Source: Solimonas soli DSM 21787
GTDB lineage: Bacteria; Pseudomonadota; Gammaproteobacteria; Nevskiales; Nevskiaceae
Length of the DNA stretch: 64,000 nt
Assembly (NCBI RefSeq): GCF_000474945.1
Contig: NZ_AXDW01000001.1
Location: 372,001 to 436,000 of the forward strand
Reading direction: 5' to 3'
The notes beneath the pieces are model-generated. The model saw only the letters and a list, made by a program, of their open reading frames with translations, searched no databases and was not told where the DNA came from. This document shows positions 17,143-25,539 of this stretch, one piece after another (position 1 is the stretch's first letter; the number at the start of each line of letters is the position of its first letter). The position numbers and the translations under genes were made by a program.

Positions 17143-18843
17143 ATGAAAAACTTCAATCGTGGCCGGCAGCCTCTGCTCGCGGCGATCCTGGGAGCGGGCA
17201 GCCTGTTCGCGGCGGCGTCCGCGTCGGCCTACACGCCGGGCTGGTATTTCGAGGTCGACGGGCTCTACACGGACACGCAGGACTCGCACGGCACGACGTA
17301 CCAGCCGGCGGTCGCGGGCACGCCCGGTTCGCCCGGCGGCAGAAACTGTCTGCTCGGCGACCTGCTCGGGCTCGGCACGCTGATCGACAACCTCGGTGGC
17401 ACCGGCCCGCAGGGCTGCCTGCTCGGCCTGCTCGGACCGGATATACCGCCGACCGATCCCACCGGCGGCACGCCGGCGGCGAGCTTCGACACCACGATCC
17501 GCTACAAGGGCGGTTTCGGCGGCGGCGCGACGCTCGGCTACATGTTCGACGGCGGCCTGCGTCCCGAACTGAACTTCACCTACTCGCAGGCCGACTGGGA
17601 CACCATCACCCTGCGCGACAGCGCCGGCAACAGCGTCACCAGCTCGCCGGATTCGGCCAAGCTCAAGGCCATGCGCCTGATGGCGAACGCCTGGTACGAC
17701 ATCGATTTCGGCACCTGGGTCGTGCCGTATCTCGGCGGCGGCGTCGGCTACCAGCGCACCGAGATTTCCGGCAGCGGCGCCAACGACAGCGACAACGGCT
17801 TTGCCTGGCAGCTCGGCGCCGGCGTCGGCTTCCTGCTCAGCCCGCGCACGACGCTGTCGCTCGACTATCGCTTCGTCAACGCCAGCGATCCCGAATTCGG
17901 CACCGCCGACGGCGGCAAGCTGACCACCGAGTACCAGTCGCACAACGTCGGCCTCGGCCTGCGCTACGCCTTCGGCAACGGCGCCAAGGACAGCGACGGC
18001 GACGGCGTGCCGGACCGCCTCGACAAGTGTCCGGGCACGCCGGCCGGCGTGCACGTCTACTCGAACGGCTGTCCGATCGACGCCGACGGCGACGGCGTGC
18101 CGGACTACCTCGACAAGTGCCCGAACACACCGGCCGGCGTGCAGGTCGATGCCAGCGGCTGCCCGCTCGATTCCGACGGCGACGGCGTGCCGGACTATCT
18201 CGACAAGTGCCCCGGCACGCCGAAGGGCGTGCACGTCAACGCCGACGGCTGCAACAGCGCGGACTCCGACGGCGACGGCATTCCGGACGATCTCGATCGC
18301 TGCCCGAACACGCCGGCCGGCGTCGCCGTCGGCCAGGACGGCTGCCCGCTCGACTCCGACGGCGACGGCATCCCCGACTACCTCGACGAGTGCCCGCACT
18401 CGCCGCCGGGCGCCAAGGTGCTGCCGAACGGCTGCGCGCTGGTCGGCGACTGCCGCAAGCCGCGTCCGGGCGAGCAGGTCGACGCCAACGGCTGCGCGGT
18501 CGACAAGAACTTCATCCTCAAGGGCGTGAAGTTCGAGTTCGACTCCGACCGCCTGACGCCGGAAGCCCAGCACATCCTCAACCACGTCGCCACGACGCTG
18601 CAGGCCTACCCGAACGTCAACGTCGAAGTCGAAGGCCACACCGACAACATCGGTTCGGACTCGTACAACCTCGGCCTCTCGGAGCGGCGCGCCATCGCGG
18701 TCAAGAAGTACCTCACCGACCACGGCGTCGCCGCCAAGCGCATGACGCCGGTGGGCTACGGCGAGACGCGGCCGATCGACAGCAACGAGACCGAGGAAGG
18801 TCGCGAGAACAACCGCCGCGTCGAGCTGCACGTCGCCGAGTAA
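17143..18843 (+). CDS. OmpA-family outer-membrane protein with TSP3 repeats
   Basis: This 566-residue protein has a signal peptide ending ASASA (about residue 29), a beta-barrel of roughly residues 30-280 and a C-terminal OmpA peptidoglycan-binding domain. That last domain shows FEFDSDRLTPEAQ, EVEGHTDNIGSDSYN and GYGETRPIDSN. Between barrel and OmpA domain lie about five calcium-type thrombospondin-3 repeats of the form DSDGDGVPDYLDKCPNTPAG. The barrel also has an unusual Gly/Pro/Leu-rich insertion with two cysteines (residues about 60-110). It links the outer membrane to the wall. A GGGGAAG ribosome site precedes the ATG. Confidence 0.93.
   Translation: MKNFNRGRQPLLAAILGAGSLFAAASASAYTPGWYFEVDGLYTDTQDSHGTTYQPAVAGTPGSPGGRNCLLGDLLGLGTLIDNLGGTGPQGCLLGLLGPDIPPTDPTGGTPAASFDTTIRYKGGFGGGATLGYMFDGGLRPELNFTYSQADWDTITLRDSAGNSVTSSPDSAKLKAMRLMANAWYDIDFGTWVVPYLGGGVGYQRTEISGSGANDSDNGFAWQLGAGVGFLLSPRTTLSLDYRFVNASDPEFGTADGGKLTTEYQSHNVGLGLRYAFGNGAKDSDGDGVPDRLDKCPGTPAGVHVYSNGCPIDADGDGVPDYLDKCPNTPAGVQVDASGCPLDSDGDGVPDYLDKCPGTPKGVHVNADGCNSADSDGDGIPDDLDRCPNTPAGVAVGQDGCPLDSDGDGIPDYLDECPHSPPGAKVLPNGCALVGDCRKPRPGEQVDANGCAVDKNFILKGVKFEFDSDRLTPEAQHILNHVATTLQAYPNVNVEVEGHTDNIGSDSYNLGLSERRAIAVKKYLTDHGVAAKRMTPVGYGETRPIDSNETEEGRENNRRVELHVAE
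17990..18435 (+). repeat. In-gene TSP3 repeat array
   Basis: Units of about 75-80 bases recur, each coding for D-x-DGDG-[VI]-PD-x-LD-x-CP followed by P-x-G-x-x-V and a GC pair. About five copies are visible. They are protein repeats, not a CRISPR array. Confidence 0.85.
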
Positions 18844-18860
18844 GGCGCGCGGTTGAGAGA

Positions 18861-18886
18861 AGAAGCCCCGCTCCGGCGGGGCTTCT
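18861..18886. terminator. Terminator hairpin after ompA
   Basis: A perfect stem AGAAGCCCCGC with GCGGGGCTTCT and a four-base loop lies 18 bases after the ompA stop. It separates the converging ompA and carboxylase genes and may act in both directions. Confidence 0.75.
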
Positions 18887-18938
18887 TCGTTGAGGCGCGC
18901 GAAAGCATGCTCCGCGGACGGCGATCGACCGCCTCGCC

Positions 18939-20963
18939 TCAGCCCGCCGGCTTGATCTGCACGAGCAACTGCCGGCCTTTCACCTGCTGCCCGGCCTGCA
19001 CGGCGACGGTCTCGACCGTGCCGGCGATCGGCAGGGCGAGCTGGAATTCCATCTTCATCGCCTCGAGCACGACCAGCGTCTGGCCCCTGCCGACGGTGTC
19101 GCCGGCCTGCACCCGCACGGCGACGATCCGCCCATCCGAGTGCGCCAGCAGCCGGCCATCGGAACCGGACGCGGCACCGGCCGCCGGCGCCAGCGTGAGA
19201 TCGCGGTAGACGGCGATGCATGCGTCGGCGTCCAGCCACAGCCGCTCGCCGTCGCGCGCGTGGCGCGCCTTGCCCTGCACGCCATCGCAAGCGAAATGGA
19301 AACCGTCGCGCTCGCAGCGCATCACGGTGATGGTCGTCTGCGCCGTGCCGTCGGTGATCGCGAAGTCGCGCGCGCCATCGACACGCAGTTGCAGGCTGCA
19401 CACCTCGTCGCGCCATCCCAGCCGGCATTGCAGCGCCGCTTCGTGCGAGCTGTGCCAGCCGATGAACTCGTCCGCCAGTCCGAGCGCGTCGGTCAGCGCC
19501 CGGGCATCGCCCAGATACAGCGCCACGGCGGCCAGCGCACGATGGCGGAACGTCGGCGTTGCGGCGGCGAGGCGTGCCGGCGGGAAATGCCGCGCGATGA
19601 ACGCGGTGCTGAAGTCGCCGCGTGCGAACGCGTCGTGCGCGACGATGCGCGCGAGATGGTCACGGTTGCTGACCACGCCGAGCAGCGTCGTATCGCGCAG
19701 GGCCTGCAGCAGGCGCGCGCGCGCGATCTCGCGATCCTCGCCCCAGGCGATGATCTTCGCCTGCAGCGAATCGTAGTGCGGACCGATCGCCTGCCCCTCG
19801 TGCAGGCCGGTGTCGACGCGCACTCCGCTGCCCTGCGGCGCGCGCCAGCGCAGGACGGTGCCGGTCTGCGGCACATCGTTCTGCTGCGGATCTTCCGCGC
19901 AGAGCCGCACTTCGATCGCCGCGCCGCGCCGCCGCGCGAGAATTTCGTCCTGCGCGAGCGGCAAGGCTTCGCCCTGCGCGACGCGCAGCTGCCACTCGAC
20001 GAGGTCGACGCCGTAGACCAGCTCCGTCACCGGATGCTCGACCTGCAGCCGCGTGTTCATCTCGAGGAAGTAGAACGCGCCGTCGCGCTCGAGGAGGAAC
20101 TCGACGGTGCCGACGCCGACATAATGCACCGCGCGTGCCGCCGCGACCGCCGCCGTGCCCATTTTCAGGCGCAGCGCGTCGTCGACCGCCGGACTCGGCG
20201 CTTCCTCGACCACTTTCTGGTTGCGGCGCTGGATCGAGCAGTCACGCTCGCCCAGGTGCACGACGTTGCCGTGGCGATCGCCGAACACCTGGATCTCGAC
20301 GTGCCGCGCATCGACGACCGCCTTCTCGATCAGCAGCTGGTCGCTGCCGAAGGCACTGGCCGCCTCGGAACGCGCCGAGCGGATCGCCTCGCCGAGATCG
20401 TTCAGGTCGTGCACGAGACGCATGCCGCGCCCGCCGCCGCCGGCCGCCGCCTTGACCATCACCGGCAAACCGAGGCGCGACGCCTCGGCGATCAGCGTCG
20501 CATCGGATTGCGCGTCGGCGTCCTCGTCCGCGCTTTGATAGCCGGGCAGGCAGGGCACGCCGGCATCGAGCATGCGTCGCTTCGCCGCCGCCTTGTTGCC
20601 CATCGCCGCGATCGACACCGGGTCGGGGCCGATGAAGGTCAGGCCCGCGTCCTGCACGGCCTGCGCGAACGCCTCGCGCTCGGAGAGAAATCCGTAGCCG
20701 GGATGGATCGCGCCGGCACCGGACTGCCGCGCGGCGGCGAGGATCGCTTCGATGTTCAGGTACGAAGCCGCCGCCGGCGCGGCGCCGATGCGCACCGCCT
20801 CGTCGGCCTCGTGCACGTGCAGCGCGTCGGCATCGGCATCGCTGTAGACGGCGACCGTGCGATAGCCGAGACGCTTGGCGCCACGGATCAGGCGCACCGC
20901 AATCTCGCCGCGATTGGCGACCAGCACCTTGTCGAAACGCTTCATCGGCTGCTTCATCTGCAT
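18939..20963 (-). CDS. Acyl-CoA carboxylase biotin-containing alpha subunit (AtuF/LiuD-like)
   Basis: This 674-residue subunit joins a biotin carboxylase (KVLVANRGEIAVRLIRGAK at the N-terminus, ATP-grasp loop KAAAGGGGRGM, FLEMNTRLQVEHPVTE) to a biotinyl domain. The biotin lysine is in EAMKMEF near residue 637. It carboxylates biotin for the adjacent beta subunit, whose stop is four bases upstream. Such two-gene enzymes act on methylcrotonyl-CoA or geranyl-CoA; the partner looks closer to the geranyl-CoA type. The start at 20963 is the first of two nearby methionines. Confidence 0.92.
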   Translation of the reverse strand: MQMKQPMKRFDKVLVANRGEIAVRLIRGAKRLGYRTVAVYSDADADALHVHEADEAVRIGAAPAAASYLNIEAILAAARQSGAGAIHPGYGFLSEREAFAQAVQDAGLTFIGPDPVSIAAMGNKAAAKRRMLDAGVPCLPGYQSADEDADAQSDATLIAEASRLGLPVMVKAAAGGGGRGMRLVHDLNDLGEAIRSARSEAASAFGSDQLLIEKAVVDARHVEIQVFGDRHGNVVHLGERDCSIQRRNQKVVEEAPSPAVDDALRLKMGTAAVAAARAVHYVGVGTVEFLLERDGAFYFLEMNTRLQVEHPVTELVYGVDLVEWQLRVAQGEALPLAQDEILARRRGAAIEVRLCAEDPQQNDVPQTGTVLRWRAPQGSGVRVDTGLHEGQAIGPHYDSLQAKIIAWGEDREIARARLLQALRDTTLLGVVSNRDHLARIVAHDAFARGDFSTAFIARHFPPARLAAATPTFRHRALAAVALYLGDARALTDALGLADEFIGWHSSHEAALQCRLGWRDEVCSLQLRVDGARDFAITDGTAQTTITVMRCERDGFHFACDGVQGKARHARDGERLWLDADACIAVYRDLTLAPAAGAASGSDGRLLAHSDGRIVAVRVQAGDTVGRGQTLVVLEAMKMEFQLALPIAGTVETVAVQAGQQVKGRQLLVQIKPAG

Positions 20964-20967
20964 GGCC

Positions 20968-22593
20968 TCAGAAGCGCGCGACGCCGTAGCTGCTGGCGCG
21001 CAGCGGGCGCGCCGCGGCTTCGCGGCAGACCGACAGGCACAGGCCGAGCACCTTGCGCGTGTCGCGCGGATCGATCAGGCCATCATCGAACAGGCGCGCG
21101 GTCGCCGAAAAGGCGTGCGACTCCTTGTCGAACTGACCGACGATGCTCTGGCGCAGCATCGCCAGCATCTTCTCGTCGTTGTCGCCGAGCGTCTTGCCCT
21201 CCTTCGCCCATTTGTCGCGCGTGACGATCTCCATCACGCTCGCCGCCTGTTCGCCGCCCATCACCGCGGTGCGCGCGTTCGGCCAGGCGAAGATGAAATG
21301 CGGGCCGAGGCCGCGGCCGCACATGCCGTAGTTGCCGGCGCCGAAGCTGCCGCCGACGACGATCGTCAGCTGCGGCACCGCCGCGCTGGCCACGGCCTGG
21401 ATCATCTTCGCGCCGTGCTTGACGATACCGCCCTGCTCGGCCTCGCTGCCGACCATGTAGCCGGTCGTGTTCATCAGATAGACGATCGGCGTATTGGCCT
21501 GCGCGCAGAGCTGGATGAACTGCGCCGCCTTGGTGGCCCCGCGCGCAGTGATCGGGCCGTTGTTGGCGACGATGCCGATCGCATGGCCGTGCAGCACGGC
21601 GCGGCCGCAGACCGTCTGCGCGTCGTACTCGCTCTTGAAGTCGAGGAACTCGGAGCCGTCGACCAGCCGCGCGATCAGTTCGCGGCAGTCATAGGGCTTG
21701 CGGTAGTCCGGCGGCACGACGCCGCACAGCTCGTCGACCTCGTACAGCGGCGCGCGCAGCGGCAGCAGCTCCAGGCGGGGACGCTGCGCATTCCAGTTCA
21801 GACTGGCGACGATCTCGCGCGCGACGCGCACGCCGTCGGCATCGTTCTCGGCGATGAACTCCGCGGTGCCGGCGACCTGCGCATGCATCTCGGCGCCGCC
21901 CAGCGCTTCCTCGTCGGCGATCTCGCCGGTCGCCGCTTTCAGCAGCGGCGGCCCGGCGAGAAAGACCTTGGCGCGCTTGCGCACCATCACCACGTAGTCG
22001 GAGAGGCCCGGCAGATACGCGCCGCCGGCCGTCGACGAGCCGTGCACGACGGTGACCTGCGGAATGCCGGCCGCCGACAGCCGCGCCTGGTTGGCGAACG
22101 TGCGGCCGCCGGGAATGAACACCTCGGCCTGGTACATCAGGTTGGCGCCGCCCGATTCGATCAGCGACACGATCGGCAGCTTCTGCTGCAGGGCGATCTC
22201 CTGCATGCGCAGGCCTTTCTGCACACCCCAGGGCGTCATCGTGCCGCCCTTGATCGCCGAGTTCGAGGCCGCGATCAGGCAACGCAGGCCGGACACGTAA
22301 CCGATGCCGACGATCTGGTTGCCGCCGGCCAGCGAACCGTCCTTGTCGTCGTGCTGGCGGTAGCCGGCGAGCGTGGACAGCTCCAGCCACGGCGAGCCGC
22401 GATCGAGCAGCAGCTGCACGCGCTCGCGCGGCAGCATCTGGCCGCGCCGGTGGTAGCGCTCGCGCTTGCGCTCCTCCTCGGCGCGGCCCTTGGCCTCGAT
22501 GGCGCGCCACTCGCCGATCAGCTTCAGCATCTCCTCGCGGTTCTGCCGGAACGCCGCGCTGGCGGGATCGATCTTCGATTCGATAACAGGCAT
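20968..22593 (-). CDS. Acyl-CoA carboxyltransferase beta subunit, geranyl-CoA carboxylase-like
   Basis: This 541-residue carboxyltransferase opens MPVIESKIDPASAAFRQNRE and has the oxyanion-hole glycines in LIESGGANLMYQAEVF, HGSSTAGGAYLPG and VVGGSFGAGNYGMCGRG. Length and fold match the 3-methylcrotonyl/geranyl-CoA carboxylase beta family. Features such as LELSTLAGYR and EIADEEALGGAEMHAQVAGTA recall AtuC of acyclic-terpene degraders more than LiuB, but this is from memory of the family, not a search. It would carboxylate a beta-methyl enoyl-CoA, with the alpha subunit following at four bases. Confidence 0.88.
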   Translation of the reverse strand: MPVIESKIDPASAAFRQNREEMLKLIGEWRAIEAKGRAEEERKRERYHRRGQMLPRERVQLLLDRGSPWLELSTLAGYRQHDDKDGSLAGGNQIVGIGYVSGLRCLIAASNSAIKGGTMTPWGVQKGLRMQEIALQQKLPIVSLIESGGANLMYQAEVFIPGGRTFANQARLSAAGIPQVTVVHGSSTAGGAYLPGLSDYVVMVRKRAKVFLAGPPLLKAATGEIADEEALGGAEMHAQVAGTAEFIAENDADGVRVAREIVASLNWNAQRPRLELLPLRAPLYEVDELCGVVPPDYRKPYDCRELIARLVDGSEFLDFKSEYDAQTVCGRAVLHGHAIGIVANNGPITARGATKAAQFIQLCAQANTPIVYLMNTTGYMVGSEAEQGGIVKHGAKMIQAVASAAVPQLTIVVGGSFGAGNYGMCGRGLGPHFIFAWPNARTAVMGGEQAASVMEIVTRDKWAKEGKTLGDNDEKMLAMLRQSIVGQFDKESHAFSATARLFDDGLIDPRDTRKVLGLCLSVCREAAARPLRASSYGVARF

Positions 22594-22680
22594 TTCCGCC
22601 TCATCCTCTATGCGGGACTGTGAGGCGATTCTAGCTTTGTGCTTAAAGCCTTTTCACCGACAATTCAGATTTCCGGCCGG

Positions 22681-23556
22681 TCAATGGCCGGCATCGTTCA
22701 GCGCCTTCGGCCGCACCGCGCGATGAAAGCCGCGATACGGCCTGGCATTGCGCTGTTCGAGCAGTGGAAAGGCCTTGGCGCCGAGGCTCGCGCCGCCGTC
22801 GATCTTGATGCAGCTGCCGGTGACGAAGGCCGCGCCCTCGCTGAGCAGCCAGACGATCGCCGAGCTCACCTCGGCTTCCTCGCCGAGGCGCTTGAGCGGC
22901 GCCAGGCCGGCGAGCTTCGGGATCACCTCTTTGGCGAAGCTCGGGTCGTAGTGGTCCATGCCGCTCGAGGCGATGTAGCCCGGCGCCACCGCGTTGACGC
23001 GCACGCCGGAGACGGCCCACTCGATCGCCGCGGTCTCGGTGAAGTTCAGCATGCCGGCGCGCGCCGCGCCGCTGTGGCCCATGCCCGGCATGCCGCCCCA
23101 CATGTCGGCGATCATGTTGACGATCGCGCCGCCGTGCTTCTTCATGTGCTGGTTGTAGACCTCGCGCGCCACGAGGAAGCCGCCGGTGAGGTTGCTGGCG
23201 ACGACGGCGTCCCAGCCCTTCTTGCTGATCTGCGCGAGCGGCATCGGGTACTGTCCGCCGGCATTGTTGACGAGGCCGTCGATGCGGCCGCGCGCGTCGA
23301 GCACCGACTTCACCGCCTGCCTCACCGCCTCCTCGTCGCGGATGTCGAAGACCTGCGTCGACACCGAGCCGCCGTCCTCGACGATCTCGGCAGCCGTCTT
23401 CTCCAGCTTCTCCGGCTTGCGGCCGGTGATGACGACGTGGGCGCCGAGGCTCGCGAGCTCGTGCGCCGTGCAGCGGCCGATGCCGGAGCCGCCGCCCGTC
23501 ACGACGATCGTGCGGCCCTCGAACAGGCCCGGCGCGAAGACCGATTGGTAAGACAT
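22681..23556 (-). CDS. Short-chain dehydrogenase/reductase, trans-2-enoyl-CoA reductase-like
   Basis: This 291-residue SDR has the NAD(P) loop TGGGSGIGR, the LVNNAGG motif and the PGYIASSGM segment. The usual catalytic YxxxK is replaced: the region reads GHSGAARAGMLNF, with Ser and Arg at those places. The same HSGAARAG pattern occurs in peroxisomal trans-2-enoyl-CoA reductases, so an acyl-CoA substrate is likely. The start at 23556 follows AGACAGGA. It lies upstream of the carboxylase pair on the same strand and may belong to that pathway, like the SDRs of terpene-degradation clusters. Confidence 0.88.
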   Translation of the reverse strand: MSYQSVFAPGLFEGRTIVVTGGGSGIGRCTAHELASLGAHVVITGRKPEKLEKTAAEIVEDGGSVSTQVFDIRDEEAVRQAVKSVLDARGRIDGLVNNAGGQYPMPLAQISKKGWDAVVASNLTGGFLVAREVYNQHMKKHGGAIVNMIADMWGGMPGMGHSGAARAGMLNFTETAAIEWAVSGVRVNAVAPGYIASSGMDHYDPSFAKEVIPKLAGLAPLKRLGEEAEVSSAIVWLLSEGAAFVTGSCIKIDGGASLGAKAFPLLEQRNARPYRGFHRAVRPKALNDAGH

Positions 23557-23577
23557 ATTCCTGTCTCCCGAAACGGC

Positions 23578-23602
23578 GAAGGCCGGGGAGATCCCGGCCT
23601 TC
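23578..23602 (-). terminator. Hairpin between etfA and the SDR gene
   Basis: A 10-bp stem GAAGGCCGGG with CCCGGCCTTC and a five-base loop lies 22 bases before the SDR start. No T-run follows. It may end etfBA transcription or form an SDR leader structure. Confidence 0.55.
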
Positions 23603-23611
23603 GCGCAAATG

Positions 23612-23700
23612 CTTTGAACCACAGATTACACAGATTCCATAAATCAGAAGAACGAGCGGTTCCCCCCTTTATGTAGTCTGTGAAATCCGTGGCTAACCGC
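23612..23700. repeat. Intergenic inverted-repeat element (CCACAGATTACACAGATT type)
   Basis: The left arm AACCACAGATTACACAGATT (23617-23636) is matched by an inverted right arm (23674-23694), which on the other strand reads AGCCACGGATTTCACAGACTA. The arms match at roughly three quarters of positions and enclose a 37-base spacer. The element is AT-richer than its surroundings. Short motifs of this kind recur between genes in many proteobacterial genomes; its origin here is unknown. Confidence 0.65.
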
Positions 23701-23708
23701 CTTTTGCC

Positions 23709-24641
23709 TCAGAGCTTGCTCGTCAGCTCCGGCACGACCGTGAACAGATCGCCGACGAGGCCATAGTCGGCCACCTCGAAGATCGGCGCCTCGGCGTCCT
23801 TGTTGATCGCGACGATGGTGCGCGCGTCCTTGATGCCGGCGAGGTGCTGGATCGCGCCGGAGATGCCGATCGCGAAGTACAGCTCCGGGGCGATGATCTT
23901 GCCGGTCTGGCCGACCTGCAGGTCGTTCGGCACGTAGCCGGAGTCGACGGCGGCGCGCGAGGCGCCGACGGCGGCGCCGATCTTGTCGGCGAAGTCGTAG
24001 ATGACCTTGAAATTCTCGCTCGAGCCCAGCGCGCGGCCGCCGGACACGACCTTGCTGGCCGCCTGCAGGTCCGGACGCTCGGACTTCTGCGCTTCCATCT
24101 TCACGAAGCGCGTGTGCGACGGCAGCGCCGCGCTGGTGCTGGCCGCTTCGACCGCCGCCGAGCCGCCGGCGGCGACCGCGGTGAACGAGGCCAGGCGCAC
24201 CGTGGCGACGACGATGCCGGCCGGCGCTTCGACCGTGGTGATCGCGTTGCCGGCGTAGGTCGGACGATCGAAACGGGTCGCGCCGTGCACGTGCATGATG
24301 TCGCTGAGCTGCTGCACGTCGAGCTTGGCGGCGACGCGCGGCGCGAGGTCCTTGCCGAAGGCGGTGCCCGGGAACAGCACGTGGCTGTAGTCCTTGGCCA
24401 GCTCGGCGACCTGCGGCGCGTAGATCGCGGCGAGGATGTGCGCGTTCTCGGCGCGCTCGACCTTCAGCACCTTGCTCACGCCGTCCAGCTTGGCGGCTTC
24501 GGCCGCCGCGCCCGACACGTCCGCGCCGAGCAGGGCGACGACGATCTCGCCGCCGATCGCCTGGGCGGCGGCGACGACCTTGGCCACGCCCGAGTTCAGC
24601 TTGCCGTCGGCGGTTTCGCCGATGATCAGAATCTTGCTCAT
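23709..24641 (-). CDS. etfA: Electron transfer flavoprotein alpha subunit
   Basis: This 310-residue subunit binds FAD through its C-terminal half ([13 protein letters not shown], then [19 protein letters not shown] and [20 protein letters not shown]). With EtfB it carries electrons from acyl-CoA dehydrogenases to the quinone reductase encoded upstream. The start MSKILIIGE is canonical. It follows etfB by 23 bases on the same strand. Confidence 0.96.
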   Translation of the reverse strand: MSKILIIGETADGKLNSGVAKVVAAAQAIGGEIVVALLGADVSGAAAEAAKLDGVSKVLKVERAENAHILAAIYAPQVAELAKDYSHVLFPGTAFGKDLAPRVAAKLDVQQLSDIMHVHGATRFDRPTYAGNAITTVEAPAGIVVATVRLASFTAVAAGGSAAVEAASTSAALPSHTRFVKMEAQKSERPDLQAASKVVSGGRALGSSENFKVIYDFADKIGAAVGASRAAVDSGYVPNDLQVGQTGKIIAPELYFAIGISGAIQHLAGIKDARTIVAINKDAEAPIFEVADYGLVGDLFTVVPELTSKL

Positions 24642-24664
24642 GTGTTCTCTCGAATCCTTATGCC

Positions 24665-25411
24665 TTAGAGCAGGCCCTTGGCCTTGAGGGCGGCGACGAG
24701 TTCGTCGACGGTCTTCACCACGATGCCCTTGCTGCGTGTCGGCGGCGGCGCGGTCTTCGTCACCTTGAAGCCGGCGCCCGGCGTCACGCCGAGATCGGCG
24801 AACGTGGTCGCGTCGATCGGCTTCTTCTTCGCCTTCATGATGTCCGGCAGCTTGAGGTAGCGCGGCTCGTTGAGGCGCAGGTCGGTGGTGATGACCGCCG
24901 GCAGGTCGACTTCGATGGTCTCCAGGCCGGCGTCGACTTCACGAGTCACCACCGCCTTGTTGCCGTCGACCTCGACCTTCGAGGCGAACGTCGCCTGCGC
25001 GATGTCGAGCAGCGCCGCGACCATCTGCCCGGTCTGGTTGGCATCGTCGTCGATCGCCTGCTTGCCGGCGATGAACAGCTGCGCGCCTTCCTTCTTCAGC
25101 ACCGCCGCGAAGGCCTTGGCCGCCGTCAGCGGCTGCACCTCGCCGCCTTCCTTGATGTGGATCGCGCGGTCGGCACCGAAGGCCAGCGCGGTACGCAGCG
25201 TCTCTTCGCTCTTGTCGCCGCCGATCGTCACCGCGACGATCTCGGTGATCTTGCCTTTTTCCTTCAGACGCACCGCTTCTTCCATCGCGATCTCGTCGAA
25301 CGGATTCATCGAGTGCTTCACGCCGTCCGTCACCACGCCGGAACCGTCCGACTTCACCTGGATGCGGACGTTGTAGTCCACCACGCGCTTCACGCTTACT
25401 AGGGCTTTCAT
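24665..25411 (-). CDS. etfB: Electron transfer flavoprotein beta subunit
   Basis: This 248-residue subunit starts [17 protein letters not shown] and shows [16 protein letters not shown] and [20 protein letters not shown], plus the family motif [16 protein letters not shown]. It binds AMP and docks with EtfA. A good AGGAAAGAG site precedes the ATG at 25411; the longer frame from 25480 is not family-like. The ETF-QO gene lies upstream on the same strand, 128 bases away. Confidence 0.96.
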   Translation of the reverse strand: MKALVSVKRVVDYNVRIQVKSDGSGVVTDGVKHSMNPFDEIAMEEAVRLKEKGKITEIVAVTIGGDKSEETLRTALAFGADRAIHIKEGGEVQPLTAAKAFAAVLKKEGAQLFIAGKQAIDDDANQTGQMVAALLDIAQATFASKVEVDGNKAVVTREVDAGLETIEVDLPAVITTDLRLNEPRYLKLPDIMKAKKKPIDATTFADLGVTPGAGFKVTKTAPPPTRSKGIVVKTVDELVAALKAKGLL

Positions 25412-25539
25412 TCGCTCTTTCCTGATACGTACCGAGTGAAAATCAATCCAATCCTGGGGAACGCCGCCGCGATGCTCCACGAATGCCGCCGGTCCGCGCT
25501 TCCCTCATGCGGACCCGCCCACCGGCGCGCCTGGGTTCC

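Noticed and set aside
17990-18435. Regular repeats suggesting a CRISPR array
   Set aside because: Unit length and reading frame follow calcium-binding TSP3 protein repeats within ompA; no spacers or cas genes.
17047-21224. Long frames opposite ompA and the carboxylase alpha gene (minus 17047-19428, plus 19140-21224)
   Set aside because: Both are antisense to complete family-matching genes; the repeat-like look of the first reflects the TSP3 repeats read backwards.
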